DNA from: Gonatopus flavifemur
Lineage: Eukaryota > Arthropoda > Insecta > Hymenoptera > Dryinidae
Reading direction: 5' to 3'
DNA length: 64,000 bases
Assembly: GCA_018340375.1 (NCBI GenBank)
Contig: JAFFJZ010000003.1
Location: 9,920,001 to 9,984,000 of the forward strand
Positions 35,838-48,605 of this stretch are shown piece after piece. Made by a program: the position numbers and the translations under genes. Under the pieces are notes generated by a model. The model had not been told where the DNA came from. It saw only the letters and a list, made by a program, of their open reading frames with translations, and ran no database searches. Each line of letters begins with the position of its first letter. Position 1 is the stretch's first letter.

Positions 35838-38800
35838 TCATCTAACAGTCACTTTTCCATGACAAATCAGATAGAATCCAGAGTATGATACTCTAAAGGT
35901 TGAATGGACCAAATCACGAAGGGTCTTAGACGTGCTCTTTGATTTGGGTTATAGTACAATAACTTGACAAGCCCCTTGACAACCGTATACTATGAAATCG
36001 AATAGGTTAGGGGTTGAGATTTGCTGATATAATAGAGAAATTTATCTAGATTAATGTGTAGTCTGAATTTAGATATGTGTCCCAAACTTGGAGTGAGTAG
36101 GAAATGTTTTTGTTGGATGAATCATTCTTCACAAAAACTATATTCTTTAGAAAGTTATAATGCAATGCGATTAAAAAAAGGAAGAAGGATCCTTTCGGCA
36201 ATTGAAATTTGTGCCAAGTCCACGCAGATCTGAACAATTTATATCATGTAGCAATGTTCAGAACTCTCAATTAATCTCAATATAGAAACAATTTTTAGCA
36301 ACAAATGTTCAGCCAAAAATTTACCTATTCTTAAAGAATATTGTGCACTTATTCATAAAGAATCAATAAATCCTCACCGGATTAGATGAGCAGAATCCCG
36401 GATTGATCAAGTATCAGTGAACCTGTTTGGTAGGCTTTTTAACATCTGAAGGAGCTATTTCAAGCATGAGAGATTCCTGGGGAACTTTTGAGAGAATTTT
36501 GGAAAGTCCGAAGGAAGGACTTTTTATACACTCGTGGGAAATCTCATAGATTTGAACAAAATTGCAATTATTTATGAAATTTTTGTGAGTTTTTATCTTC
36601 CCACCCTTTTCAATCTCTAACATATCTGAATTCTTCAGCACATTGAATCTATTCTCAATCTCCACTTGACACCATATCATTTCTTCCAGTACATTATATT
36701 TTATAGTGATTTGAAGCATTCCGTGTCGAGGGTCTTAGAAAATAAGAAATACCTATCAGCCCATTTTATATTTCATAGGTAACGTATTTAATATTTCATG
36801 TATAATTATAATTAAATGCCAAGAGCGAAACCTTTGAAAAAACTCACTGGCATTACAATGATAATAGACTGTGATGAGAACAGATTCAGCTGGTATAGTT
36901 ATTGTATAACTTGATAACAAAGCTTTCTATGATTAATGTGTCGTAATGGTATCAGAGTATTATAACATGTAATAAATTGCATGGCCAACGCATAGTCATT
37001 AAAATAAGAAAGATGTTGTTTGGGCACGATAATAATATTCAACCAAAAGTAGTTTGGGGGACTGTATGGAATATTATCCTGTCAGACTGTGAAAAGATTT
37101 ATTAAAAAAGAGTGTATCACCCTGATTCAACGAATGCTTCGAATGCAGGAGATGAATTAAAAAAATTCTTCTTTTTATACGAGAAAATTGAACCTTCGTT
37201 ATCTTGTAAAAGATTTATTAATCTGTGATTTATTGTGCAATGAGGAATTATCACCCTTGAATATCCATTCAATCGAAGTTGATTGGATTATATTGTTCAA
37301 TAGTGTATCTCGATCTCCCTCATATCGAAGCTTATTACTGTACCCGCCCTAATAGAAATCATTCAACGCATTTGTTGGGTGGAAAAGTGAGCGCCAAGAT
37401 TTTTTTCTCACGCGAAAAAAGTATCGATTTATCTCACATTCAAGTTTTGGCTCCAATGGTAATTATATCATAAAATTTGAACTTCTGTAAAAATCGATAA
37501 TTAAATGAATTCAAAGCAATGTAAAATCGACATTGTAATTGATCAGATATCGAGTGATAGTAATTGAGCGAGAGAAAAATGAATGAAAAGGCAGATTAAA
37601 GATAAAACGAGAGAAGACCGATGGGAACTCTTGGACTCTTTGTCCCGTAATAACTTGGTCTTTGAAAAATGAATTTTCGACTCAAATTACCTACGTGAAT
37701 GATGATGATGTCGTTATTGAATTTTATTTGTGATTCTTTTATCTTTCACCTCCCATGCCGAGATACTTCACTTGAAATCCATACCAATCTGCTCTCTCGA
37801 TTTATCCCGTTGAAAATCTTCTATGGCAAAGCCAGAAAAGAGGAAATGTGAAACGAAAAAAGAGGTTCCGATACTTTAGAAAATGATTGAATCAAAACGT
37901 GTTCTCTGACAAAGATCTCTGAAGGACGATCGAATTGTCGTTTGATATCGTTCCACCTTTGTATTCTTTGGTTTCTCACTTCTCGATTCTTATTCATGCG
38001 CATACATATATTTTTCGTGAGTTGTATATTATCTCTTTTTGATATGTGAATATACATGCATGGTTGGAGTACAATGAATTCCATCGTTGAAAATGAATTC
38101 TTGGATCCCTTGTGTAATTTTTTAGAATTATATACGCAATCGTATATTAACGCTGATTTTTATATTTTCTGAGCTATTTCAATTTCATCCCCTGTGAGGG
38201 AGAATTGTATAGATTTCAATAGCAAAAGATATGAATCCTTTATGATTTGGATAATAATAATCCCCATTTCTTTTAATTCCCCACTGCGCGCAGGATATTT
38301 CAGCTTCGTTGCTCGGTTTCATTTGTTCTAAAATTTTTATCTCCTTTTTTTTGTATTTCAGGTGAGTCAACGAAATTGGGATTTCGTCCGTAGAATGACG
38401 TCAAAAAATTTTTATCATTCAACAATCTCTTTTATTCAATTTTTCAGGGGACAAAATAAGTCATCCAAATTTTCGTTGATCAGTATGTCATTTTTACATG
38501 GAATACAAATTCGAAGATTTTTTCCATTATTTCAACCATGAAAATGAAATGTGAATTCTATGGTTGAAATGTTGGGACACGTCAAAGGATTATAGAAATC
38601 TAGCATACAAATTCTTTCTTAAAGTCAATTCACTGTCGCCCGATATTGATAACCAAGTGGGGAAGTGGTGTTGTTCTGTTGATATTCCTATTCAACTCTC
38701 AAAATAACAACAATACAGGTCAAGTTCATTGAACGATTGTTTTGTACAAACCTTCTCCACTGCGCGAAAAAAACAATATATTATAAATCACTACATTTAT

Positions 38801-40989
38801 TAGCACGTGGAGGAAGCTTTCCTATTAATTTCATCAGAACTTTTCTGCGATGAAACTTTGTAATTGTAGAATTGTTTGCTACGTAACCAGTCAAAATTAA
38901 CAAGAAGCCGTATAAAACTCAAGATACTTCTCTCGAATGCTAATTTCCGCATATTGAAAACAATCTGTGACAATGATTTGGTTTTTTCCTTCAGTAAAAT
39001 TCATTTGAAATCGAATATACGCTTCCATAGTAATTGCTTCGCGACTATGAAACGTCACGAAACACCTTCCATTGACGTCACAACTTTATTACAACCACCC
39101 GCCACACATTTCCACCTTTCTCGTGTTCTCTCTTTCGCTTTGTGCCTGTTGGACCCGTACGAATATCTTCACATTTGAATATTTAATATTACAATCGCGA
39201 AACTGAAGAAAATTTCACGTTGGCCATGCTAATTGTTATTTCAATGAATTTTGGAATCTCTACCTAAAATTTGAGGAATAATGAAAATACAATTAATGGA
39301 ATTTTGGTATCTACTTGAGATATTCTTTTTTCCCTGTAGAACTGAAAAGCTTGGATCAAAGTGCGAAAGAACTCCATCAACATAATAGAAAGTAATGGTT
39401 TTTTTTTATGAATTATCTCATAGTACCATGAAAATTGAATTCGAAACGGAGTTCTCATGATTGATTTTCAAATGAATTCATTCGAGATCGACGAATTTCA
39501 TTATAATCATTGAAAAAATGTAACCCGATGTTTATGGCATAATTTACCACACTCGTAAGATCGTTTTCAGTGCTTCATTACAGTTTTCAATACACGTTTC
39601 TAGCATGTCGAAAACGATATCGAGGGGAAAAAACCCTTCGTTAAGGATTATCGATGGAACTGCTTGTAACTGCGGGTCGCAAATACTCTCTACAATGACG
39701 TACAACATACTTGAGGTACTTCATCGAAATTTCTTACTCGGTACGTAATCCTCTAAAGTTTGAATTGCAACAGTTAACTAATTCGGATGAGTTTCTCGTT
39801 CATTGAGTTAGTTGGGAATTTGTCATCAATTATTGGCTCTTACGTTTTCTCAGTCGTTTAATCACATTTCAAAGACTATTTATCGATCGGACAAACGCTT
39901 GAATGCGGAGGAAAAAAATCGTTGATATACTTGATTATCTAAACTAATTCATCGTAACGAAGAATGTTCGATGCTCTGTTTGAAATTCATATAAAAATAC
40001 ACGAGAGAGGTTTGTACCAATCGCATTGACGACAGGCGTAGACAAGAATAATTCACTTCCGTCCTACATATTCTGGAACTTTTCAAGATATTTATAACGT
40101 TCTTTTTGTTTTTCAACAATCCAGTAATGAAAATAAATTCCACCGGAGGAGAAAAGTTTGAAAAATCAGATGCATGCTTCGTGTAACTTTTGCTCTCAAC
40201 TTTTGAAATATCGTGCAACATCGACTACTCGAATATTGAATTTCAGTGAAGTATTGTGAGTTGCGAGTGAAGAATCATAATAACTCTTTGTCGGAAGTTG
40301 TAACTTCAGATTTGAGCTTATGAGTATTAATCATTGCGAATCAAGCTCTGGAATAAATTACGGGAGTGAAAAATATCTTTGTAACACGTGGTGTTGGTTC
40401 AAAGCGGAGATTTGTAACATGTAACTTCAATGAACCTTCTTCGGGCAATCGGATAATCAGGAAAGGGGAAGAACAAATATTTGAGTGATTTTTGATAACT
40501 ATTATCTCATGATCAACATGTAATTTTCTGAATTTGAATCTCTGATCCCTCATCCCTGAAATGGTTGAATGGACTAAAGAATAGTCTCTGCTCAAATATA
40601 GTTGGAAGAACTTCTCGGTAATTGAATCAGAACCATTCCACATCGATCAATGAGATCCCACTGTCCCAAATTAAGTAAAAATCTCATTTAGAACTTGTCA
40701 ACTGAGGATAATTAATGATCAAAGAGGGAGTATAAACAGTACTCGAGGTAAAAAAAAAACGAATAAATGTACGGTGAGATAATAAGATAATTGCTGTTCC
40801 TATCGTAAAATCTGGATCTACTAAAACATCAGACTGAAATGCGAACAAAACTGACAAATTATTGCAATCTTTTGACTTTGGTTATCTGTTTAAATCTAGA
40901 GTAGAAGTGAGAAAACGAGATGATAAAAGAAAGTCTGAGACGATGCGAAATTCAGGGTAGACAAGCAGGTCAACCATAAGAAAAGACGA
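35838..40989. other. gene-free stretch apart from a splice-like site at 38361
   Basis: No gene recognised. The minus frame 36414-36719 (101 codons) has a charged, faintly retroelement-like stretch (ENRFNVLKN) but nothing decisive. The rest is A+T-rich, with short frames and no repeat partners noticed. Confidence 0.4.
38305..38367 (+). other. candidate recursive splice site (strong)
   Basis: A long polypyrimidine stretch (CTCCTTTTTTTTTGTATTTCAG) ends at 38361 and is followed directly by GTGAGTC. Acceptor and donor thus share the junction with a zero-length exon, the layout of ratchet points in long insect introns. A further acceptor-like ATTCAATTTTTCAG occurs about 85 bases downstream (ending near 38448), so a competing conventional exon edge exists. 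Host gene unknown. If functional, it implies plus-strand transcription across this region. Confidence 0.45.
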
Positions 40990-41335
40990 GAAAAGAAGGG
41001 GTAGCAAGGTTGACCAGGATAGTTAGAGCGATAGTGACGTCGGCGTGTTATCATCGTGGTGTCGTACACGTAGACGTCGTTGTCGTCGTCGTCGGTGTTC
41101 AGTTTGGAGAGTAAAGCTTGGATCGGTATCATGCGCACTGCACATTGCATCGTCCATATACGACCCTCGCTTTTTGTATTACTACAACGACCGCCTTTTA
41201 CCTCCTGCCTCTTTCGCCAAAGGCACATCATATACGCTTGAGTCTCCGCGCGTGCTACATTTAGTTGTACCTAACGTCAAAGAATGATGCAACTAAACTG
41301 TGTAGTCGTGCGGTCGATGCATTCTACCACGAATA
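40990..41335. other. G+C/CpG-rich island with GTC/CGT triplet run (possible promoter or exon)
   Basis: CpG-dense sequence over about 340 bases, including a CGT/GTC run at about 41072-41098 and GACGTC near 41036. Both strands are open for long stretches. Plus 41045-41287 is Arg-rich through the triplet run. Minus 41157-41023 is an ATG frame of 44 codons that starts MDDAMCSAHDTDPSF. Minus 41231-40896 has an Asp-rich run and then a hydrophobic segment. Because the triplet run keeps frames open on both strands, none is persuasive. An island like this beside an ATG frame at 41336 could be a promoter. No TATA box or initiator can be singled out. Confidence 0.3.
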
Positions 41336-41776
41336 ATGCACTGCGCTGCATTGTCACTGATACACATACTAAACCACAAGTGTCTTCTCGGAGATGATGA
41401 AATGATGATCGATGAAAAATCCATAGATCTTCTTCAAGCGATAAGAACAAACATAGAACTGTGTTGTAGATTCCATCAATCTATCGCAAAAATTGTATAT
41501 CCCAAGAAAATAAAATGTTCAAGGACGTATACAACATTTCTAGACAATTTATTCTTTTCGAATACTAAAAGGTTTCTCACAAATGGAATTCTTCGATGTT
41601 CAAGGAAAAATTTATATACTTCGTGGAATTCGTGTTCGAATATTCAAGATTTAATTCATCATATGATATTCATAAGAATGAATCGAAATAGCAATATCAT
41701 ACATCACTTGGTAACAATTGTGAAATGTATTACAAAAATCATAATACATATACATACATTATTTTCTCATTGTTGA
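41336..41776 (+). CDS. 146-codon ATG open frame, cysteine-containing, unknown
   Basis: Not recognised. It starts at a genuine ATG (context CGAATAATGC) just after the G+C-rich island at 40990-41335 and ends TGTTGA. The first 60 residues have a protein-like mix (for example GDDEMMIDEKSIDLLQAIR). The C-terminal third becomes Ile/His-rich like the A+T background. About nine cysteines are scattered, with no obvious signal peptide or membrane helix. A frame this long starting with ATG is uncommon for this base composition but not impossible. It could be an orphan single-exon gene, the 5' exon of a spliced gene, or chance. Confidence 0.2.
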   Translation: MHCAALSLIHILNHKCLLGDDEMMIDEKSIDLLQAIRTNIELCCRFHQSIAKIVYPKKIKCSRTYTTFLDNLFFSNTKRFLTNGILRCSRKNLYTSWNSCSNIQDLIHHMIFIRMNRNSNIIHHLVTIVKCITKIIIHIHTLFSHC

Positions 41777-43276
41777 ACTTTTTGTAGAATTTGCAAATAT
41801 TATTGCCACAAATCTCGTCGACAGAATGGGAACATTTCCAAGTTTATATTAGACTATCGCCGGAGGTTTAGTGAATAATAAAACGATTAAAAAACCAAGA
41901 GAATAGAATTGTGCTTTAATCCACCGCTATGACTTCACATGGGAATTAATTTTGTTATTTCCAACTTTTCCAACTGAAATCATCCCGACGACCACCCGAG
42001 AGAATACTTCCAACAAACCGGATGCATGAAATACTTTATACTCCCTTCTCTCAATCAAAGTATTCAAGTTGCGGTATGAAATTTTCTCTTTGTCTCTTTT
42101 CTTCTCTTGTGTTGTTTCTTTTCTTCATTTCACATGGAACGGTTCATCGAATTTCATTCTTCCACAAATATAATGTATTATAAAAAGCATTGATTGAATC
42201 CAGAGGATATTTTATTTATTCAATTTTTCTGAAAATCTCCGGGGTCATTTGGAATAGCGGAACAATGAACGATTAGATTACTTCTCATCACCACGGCTCA
42301 AGTAATTCAATCAAATTCGGGACAAAAATTGAGTTAAGAATGTGTATACCAAGTTTGGAATTTGGATGAAGAAGATCATGCGACAAACCGTGTTTCTGAC
42401 TTCCGCAACGCGGTGATTGGGCTGTATCATTTCTTTTCTCCCTTACCGTTGTTTACTCCTGGGAAATATTAATTATCTCGTTACCCATAATTTCCGGTCA
42501 CGTTTCAGCTTCGTACTTGGAGAAATTGCTGGGTTCAAGATCCAAATTAATTGAGCACAACGGACGAAATAATATCGATATGAGAATAAAGATCAGTATG
42601 AATACAGCACATTTATTCACTAGATATAGATGAAACAAAATATACTTTTCTATGTCTTTTTAAATTGGATATCGAGCACGTGAGTTGTAATTATTATTTC
42701 TTGCACTCTCGCAATCCAATTCATTTCCTAATTTCTTCTTTTCTCAACGTGTATCTCATTTATTTAAAAAAAATTGTTCATAAATGCATTTGAGTGAGAT
42801 TTCATTTTAAGTAGCGAATTTACCGATTTTTCGAATAAAATTTCCATTTCCTTGAAGAACGTATTCAAGGTTTGAGGATAGAAAAATCCAACGATTATAC
42901 TTCGATTTTGAAATGGATTTTCCAGTTGAGAAGAATGTGATATCACTCGGAATAAGTGTGGAAATATCAATGGAATTGGGGAAAAGATTTTCAATTGATT
43001 CTCTCCGAGTATAAAATGATCGATAAGGCACTTGAATTTATTGATGGATATTAATATTTCAACTGGAGAGATCCAAAATGGATGTTTCTTTGAATGTCTG
43101 TCTGTTGGTATGTATATGAATAAGATTATATGTTTTGTGAGGACTCGATCATCGCTGTTTGACAAAAATCCTGTTTTTCAAAGAAACCAACCCTAAACGG
43201 GAGCTCTGTTTGAGGGTTAGTTGATCGAGCAAAAGCTTTTGGGAACAAAACTGAGCCATTATCGAATAGAAGTAGA
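41777..43276. other. gene-free stretch
   Basis: The 133-codon minus frame at 42764-43165 overlaps a second minus frame and shows no domain. Nothing else stands out. Confidence 0.4.
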
Positions 43277-43625
43277 GTAGATAATATTGTAGAATACCAT
43301 AAAAAGAAGATACTGTACCAGAATGAATACACCGTTATCTCATCAGGGAACTGGTGGTGAATCATAATTCGAATCATCTGTATATATATATATATACAGA
43401 CCTATAGGAACTTGGCTGTTTTAGAGAGCATGAGACTGTGTCAGTATTGAACCAAAGTTGATAACAGTGTGGAATATACCATAGAGAAATGATATCATGC
43501 TAGGATTAATACAACGTTATCTCACTACGGAATCGGTGGTGAAACGAAATTCAAATCAACTTCGTGGTATCATAGCTTCTTCGAGGAAGCGAGACTGCTG
43601 CAATAAACAACCGGAGGTAATAACT
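43277..43625. repeat. diverged tandem units, period ~182 bp (family H, locus 1)
   Basis: Two units align at a spacing of 182 bases. Both contain GATAA..TGT.GAATA.ACCATA, then CGTTATCTCA, then a GGAA(C/T)(T/C)GGTGGTGAA block. A linking segment, AGGAACTTGGCTGT, recurs at 51047-51060 in locus 2. A perfect palindrome CTG(TA)8CAG-like run sits at 43378-43399 in the first unit only. The unit size is nucleosome-like, as in old satellites, but only two units remain. Confidence 0.6.
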
Positions 43626-43885
43626 TCACCTCGAACAACATTTTTTTCTCATCTTATATAAAATTCATGGCATCATTCTTAAAATTATGCGAATGAAATA
43701 TTTGATTCTAGCACAAAAATTCATTTTTGTTTGAATAAACCGAATGACATACACAGGGAGAAAAAAGTGTTCAGAAAGTAATTTTCACACACATCATACT
43801 GCTTTTTCAAAATCATTTACTTTGTGTGAATCATGGTATTCGATGAACGAATAACCTGACCCTAACATATCTCTTCAATAATCTA

Positions 43886-44018
43886 CACTGTGAAAAAATT
43901 TTTTGAGAATTCAGACCGATCTTGTATAATTTTTTTATAGCAACAGCTCTGAATGATCAGGAATTTGTCCTGAATATTGAAATGTAGTCTGAATTTTCAG
44001 AAAATGTTTCACAGAGTG
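43886..44018. mobile_element. 133-bp palindromic MITE-like element
   Basis: CACTGTGAAAAAATTTTTTG at the left pairs with the inverse of AAAATGTTTCACAGAGTG at the right. AATTCAGAC repeats as AGTCTGAATT on the other arm, giving about 32 bp of imperfect inverted terminus. CACTG/CAGTG-like ends as in several other hairpins of the window. Confidence 0.6.
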
Positions 44019-45655
44019 GGGGACTTTGGAAATACTCGAGACTGATTTAATATTCGATTGTATTTTGTCATTCCATACAAGGTCAATTGAATGCCGTAAA
44101 TCATTTTTCCGTTGAAATTCAGGATATGAAAGGTTAATAGAAACAATAAAACTCCAGAAACAGTTTACGTCAGAATAAACGTTCCTTGTGAAAGAATCTG
44201 ATAGAATTTTCACACATATTTGAAAAATGGATAAGCATCAGCTCATTCTTTATGAAATTTACTGCAATAAATTGCAATGGATTTTCTCTTTGCAAGTGGG
44301 TCAAACGTCTCAACTCATAAGAATTGAATAAAAATTTCCTAAGAATAGTGAAGATATGTCGAGCAATGATATTATGTTTTCAACTAGAATACTTAAGATC
44401 TCTAAATCTGATTGAAGAGAGCGTGAAAAAGGTCCTGAAAAACGTTGAAAAACTTGTATACAACTATATAATAAAAGAAAAGGATTACGATTAACATCGA
44501 AAATAACATCAAATTTACTGGTCATGTGGTATAAATGACTTTATAAAGTTTGTGTATAATTTATATCGAATTTATGTATGAAATTCATACAAATGATATA
44601 CAATTTTGTAAACATGAATAATCTTATGTAACTCTCATTGGAACCTCTCATTTTGAATGAAAATGATGTTCTCCGATAAATTTTCATTCATTCCTCACAT
44701 CGGTGATTACTGATCAATGAAGTTGAATATCACCATGATATAATACAATGCCACAATGAACTTCTCATTCCAACCGCACCACGATTCACACGTGCCTTTC
44801 ATTTTTCCCCAGTTTCTATAATAACTTTAGATCGAATCAAACCCTCGTATTAATGTCAACATCCGCGCTTATGTATTCAAAAAAGGCTTCCAAGATCTTG
44901 ATGTTACGATGAAGGCCAATATCAGCATCCACTACAGCACTTAAAGCAAAGTATAGCACGTGCGCGTGTGTGTTCATTACTGACATAAACTGCCAACACC
45001 TTTCAATCAATAAACAGAAATAACTTCATTTACATAAAGACTATAATTGATTCAACATTGTAATATATCACTCAAAATGAGGGCAATATGATTGTACATT
45101 TTTTCAACTCGTTCTTGTATTTCTTTTTTATTTTTACAACAGAATGTACTCAGCATTATCTTTCCACTGGGTTGTTGAGAAAAATCAATATCGTCAATCA
45201 AATTTCAAAGTTTCTTCTCTTCTTTGAATATTTTTAATTAATCTTCTCATGATCGAGTGTACGTTTTCTAATTTTCACATTTGGAAAAAGCATCATTCTA
45301 TTCTGAGAGTAGATATTTCTATGTCAGTTCCTAAGTAGGCGTCTCGAGGGCCTATCTTTTGATCAAATATGGAGTCAGATTTTCCAAAAACTCAGAGAAT
45401 TCATGATATCCAATCTGAATATGTTGAGGAAAGTTACGACATATTGGACACTTCTGTTATTACTCCCTAGCGTGTATGCATTTCGGCTCCACTTCCCTCC
45501 AGTTTTGGGCCCAAGCTGGCCTAGTGTAGGCCCCATAGTACAAACATGCTAGAGCTGTACTATTCGCCAAATTAGATCAAGCTATATATTTGTGGAGAAA
45601 ATCAAACCAACCTACCACTAGAACCTACGGTAGTTTTATTCTTTTTGAACATGAG
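44019..45655. other. gene-free stretch
   Basis: A GGCCCAAGCTGGCCTAGTGTAGGCCCC-type G+C-rich segment at about 45517-45544 recalls the family G repeats at 52 and 57 kb. Otherwise nothing is supportable. Confidence 0.4.
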
Positions 45656-45880
45656 TGATCTGCTGTGTGATTGCAGTAAAAAGTCGATGACTGTAAATTA
45701 GTGCATGTGCAATGCACAATCAGGGAGTATTAACTGGGCTGTGCAGTGAAATCTCACGAATTCAATTAATCAGAAACACTACTAATTGCATAACCAGTGA
45801 TCATTCCCTGATATTCCATTGATTCCATTCAGTTGTCGACTTCTAACTTCAGAAATAGTGATATTACAGATCTAAATTTC
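45656..45880. repeat. dispersed repeat family F, copy 2
   Basis: Counterpart of 27112-27340, in the same orientation. Blocks such as GATTGCAGTAAAAAGTC and GCAGTGAAATCTCAC are retained. The rest is moderately diverged. Confidence 0.65.
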
Positions 45881-47559
45881 TTCTCTTGCCCATTTAGGGC
45901 AAGGGCCCAATCAAAGCAACTCTCCCTCATATGATCAATTTTCACCAGGATGAAATACAATTATTGATCTCTATTCCATGCTACACGCGGAGTACAGAAT
46001 AATTAATGGAAATGATATTCTGATTTGTATGTCAAACTGATGAAACGAAGAATAAAATGGAAAATACGATTCTTGAATTATCGAATAAATCCATCTCACG
46101 TTCTGATAATAATGTATCAATAATAGCATGTAATTTTCCATAGGGTATTAACGAAGTTTATATCCACATTTCAATGATGTGATTAGGTTCTGAGTTTATT
46201 ACACTGCAACTTTTTTTCCATATCTATTTTGAAGACAGAATGAGAAGGAGAAACATGGAGTATTGATTTACATGCATTATCACAGACACGGATTCATTAT
46301 TGATTGACTAATGTCCTAGTGTCGGGATGTTCAGGTTTTTCAGTATCAGCAGCATTTACAAGCTCATCTAACCTAGTTCACACGAACGTATCGGTGCTGC
46401 ACTGATAACGTTATTCCACGATTTTCTTCAAAGTAATATTCTGATCCCTGAAATCTACATTTTACATCGCACTTTCATGTTACAAGCCTCTGTAACGTAT
46501 TTTTATCCAATACCAAGAAGATCAAAGAACAATCAAGAGCACATTGAATGTTGCATTGTTTTCTTTATTGTTCTTCTGCCCACAATCATCGGAATTGAAT
46601 CAATGAATCCTCAAATCCACGATAAAAATGAACGGAAACTTTCGACATTGTAAAACATTTGGAATGTTGAATTTAACTCTCATAATTAAAGTCACCACAG
46701 AACCATTAAGGAAGTTCGGTAATATTTGTCATCAATGTTATCAGGCTTTCTTCGTAATCAGTAAGCTGAATAATTCCCCAAGAGAACGAAAGTTCTCTTC
46801 AGACTTTTTCGTCGTCTAGAACACAAAACTTCTCAGAAGCAGTGATTTTCATTTCAAAAGAACGTTTTCTTATATTCCCCATCGACTCGGTCTGTGTTCA
46901 GTTGTCTTTTTCATCATTCATGGTTTTGTTCATCCTCATAATTCTGGTGATTGAAACACGAATCATACACTCGTTCCGCTCATATACCGCTTTTGCTTCA
47001 CCTTTTGGGTATTCGTATTCGAGGTATCTTTGACAGGAATCGATAATAAAGTTTTCTCATTTGGGATTGTATCCGTCTTACACGGAACATGGTTTTCCAA
47101 TGTTGGAAATCTGAACGAGACAAGGATGATATTGCCACATATGCCATACAAAATCCTTTCGAAATATTGAATTTTTCAAACAAAGAGAAACCCATCCGAC
47201 AATGGATTTATTTTCAAACACATGCGGGTCTTCCAGTTACAAGACATTCTCAAAGTTTCATAATCAATCACGAGTTGAACTTTGAGAATAGATGATTTTC
47301 AAGGGTTGAAATGAGATCAAGGAATGAAGGTAGAGTTCAGTACTTGTTGAAAACTGACATAGTTAAATTTCAAGGACTGTGCATGCAATAAACCAATCGA
47401 CATTGGAAGAATCGATATAATTATTCAATACTAACCGGAGAAAGAGAATTTACGGAGTGAATAAAACAGTTGGAATCGAAAAGAAAGAGATTTAAACAAA
47501 TATTTCGTTCATGCGTGATTAATTGACCCTCAATATAGAAATTTGATAATCACATTCAG
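45881..47559. other. gene-free stretch
   Basis: Short frames on both strands at 46.6-47.3 kb overlap one another and lack splice support. No repeats recognised. Confidence 0.4.
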
Positions 47560-47640
47560 GGTAGTCACGATCATCGCCCTGCTAAATGTATCTCGATAAT
47601 CTTCAATAACCTGAAGTCATGCTCTTCCTTCGCAAGAATG
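47560..47640 (+). CDS. candidate 81-bp exon, 27 codons, unknown
   Basis: Acceptor AATCACATTCAG, ending 47559, and donor AGAATG|GTAAGTTTG (GT at 47641-47642) bracket exactly 27 codons in a single open frame (GGT AGT CAC GAT CAT...). The other two frames contain stops. Length is a multiple of three and both ends are in phase 0, as in a cassette exon. The peptide begins GSHDHRPAK and ends with CSSFARM; no family is recognised. The upstream pyrimidine tract is poor, which lowers confidence. Confidence 0.25.
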
Positions 47641-48118
47641 GTAAGTTTGAATTGATAATTGTTCGTTATTGAATCGAATATTCTACGATACAGACATTCA
47701 TTCCTGTGGAAACTTTTCATGTGAATCGGAACAGCTGATGGTTTTTTTTTCGAGCAATCCGATTATTCTTCCCATACTCGTTAAATTGAATAACGATGAT
47801 ATTGAATTTTTATATTTTAGAATACAGTTTGTATTAACTCCTCGATTGCAGGAACTGTGTCACACAAATAAGAGGTCACCAATAAACTTGGGCAATTTGA
47901 TAATTTTTCATCTATTGTACACGTTTCGTAAAGTCATTGGAATGGATTTAATAAAGATTGTTATATGTATGAAATGGAATCAGAATTCATACAACATCGA
48001 GGGTGTTTGCAATGAGATTGTAAGATTATAATATCTCATCATGATAATGCACGTGACAGAGCAATCGAAGTGCGTGTACCAAGTCTCATGAACTCTATCG
48101 TGGTTCCAATCATGTTCC

Positions 48119-48605
48119 ACACGGAGAAAAAAAATACACTTGTTTTTCTTATTTTGCTTGCTAAACCAGAAACAGGAAGGTTTGTAAAATCGATTTTTAC
48201 ATAAAAATCCGAGAGATTATGAATGAATAACTGAGTTTTACTATACCCTAGTTTACCCTACCTGTTACTTTTTCTATTTTACCTTCGTACTTTTTACGAT
48301 CACGAAGGAGCTTTTTGTACTTGCAAAAATGCTCGCGGCTGCAACTAAAGCGTTGGTTTTATTAGCGAACATTTTTATGTTGGCACAAAAATTTAGTTTG
48401 ATCAATAATTTTTCTTGCTCTTTTTGTAAGCGTTGTAGTAAACAATCAGATTCCTATGCCGAGTAATAATTCATTGTGCTCCCATGCATCACTTCCAACT
48501 AAAATTAAGCAACGAAAACAAATGTTGATACCAAGGGGAAAGGCTAGATTTCAGTTAACGTTTCAAGTAGGATGCAGCCACGTTCGGTCGGACTTTTTAC
48601 ATGGA
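48119..48605. repeat. dispersed repeat with CACACGGAGAAAAAAAA terminus (families A and D)
   Basis: The left end carries the CACGGAGAAAA motif. The middle (48290-48480, TTGCAAAAATG..GCGAAC..TTTAGTTTGATCAAT..TTGCTC) aligns with 4532-4690 and 62567-62750. The right part (48500-48605, AGCAACGAAAACAAATG..CGTTCGG..GACTTTTTAC) aligns with 58640-58775. It is therefore the longest witness of a composite element whose parts occur separately elsewhere. Confidence 0.6.

Noticed and set aside
36046..36237. possible N-terminal/first-Asp part of the mariner relic (FLKNIVFVKND)
   Set aside because: It lies further upstream than mariner spacing allows without an insertion, and the GDEKW-type motif is absent.
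36414..36719. minus frame with ENRFNVLKN, loosely like the linker between endonuclease and reverse transcriptase of insect retroelements
   Set aside because: Too short and weak a resemblance; no catalytic motif nearby.
42764..43165. 133-codon minus frame
   Set aside because: Overlaps a second minus frame, no splice or domain support; near the length expected by chance once in the window.
43378..43399. perfect TA-rich palindrome as a cruciform or origin
   Set aside because: A plain (TA)n run flanked by CTG/CAG; nothing else supports a special role.
47669..48031. 120-codon plus frame
   Set aside because: TTG start and background-like composition.
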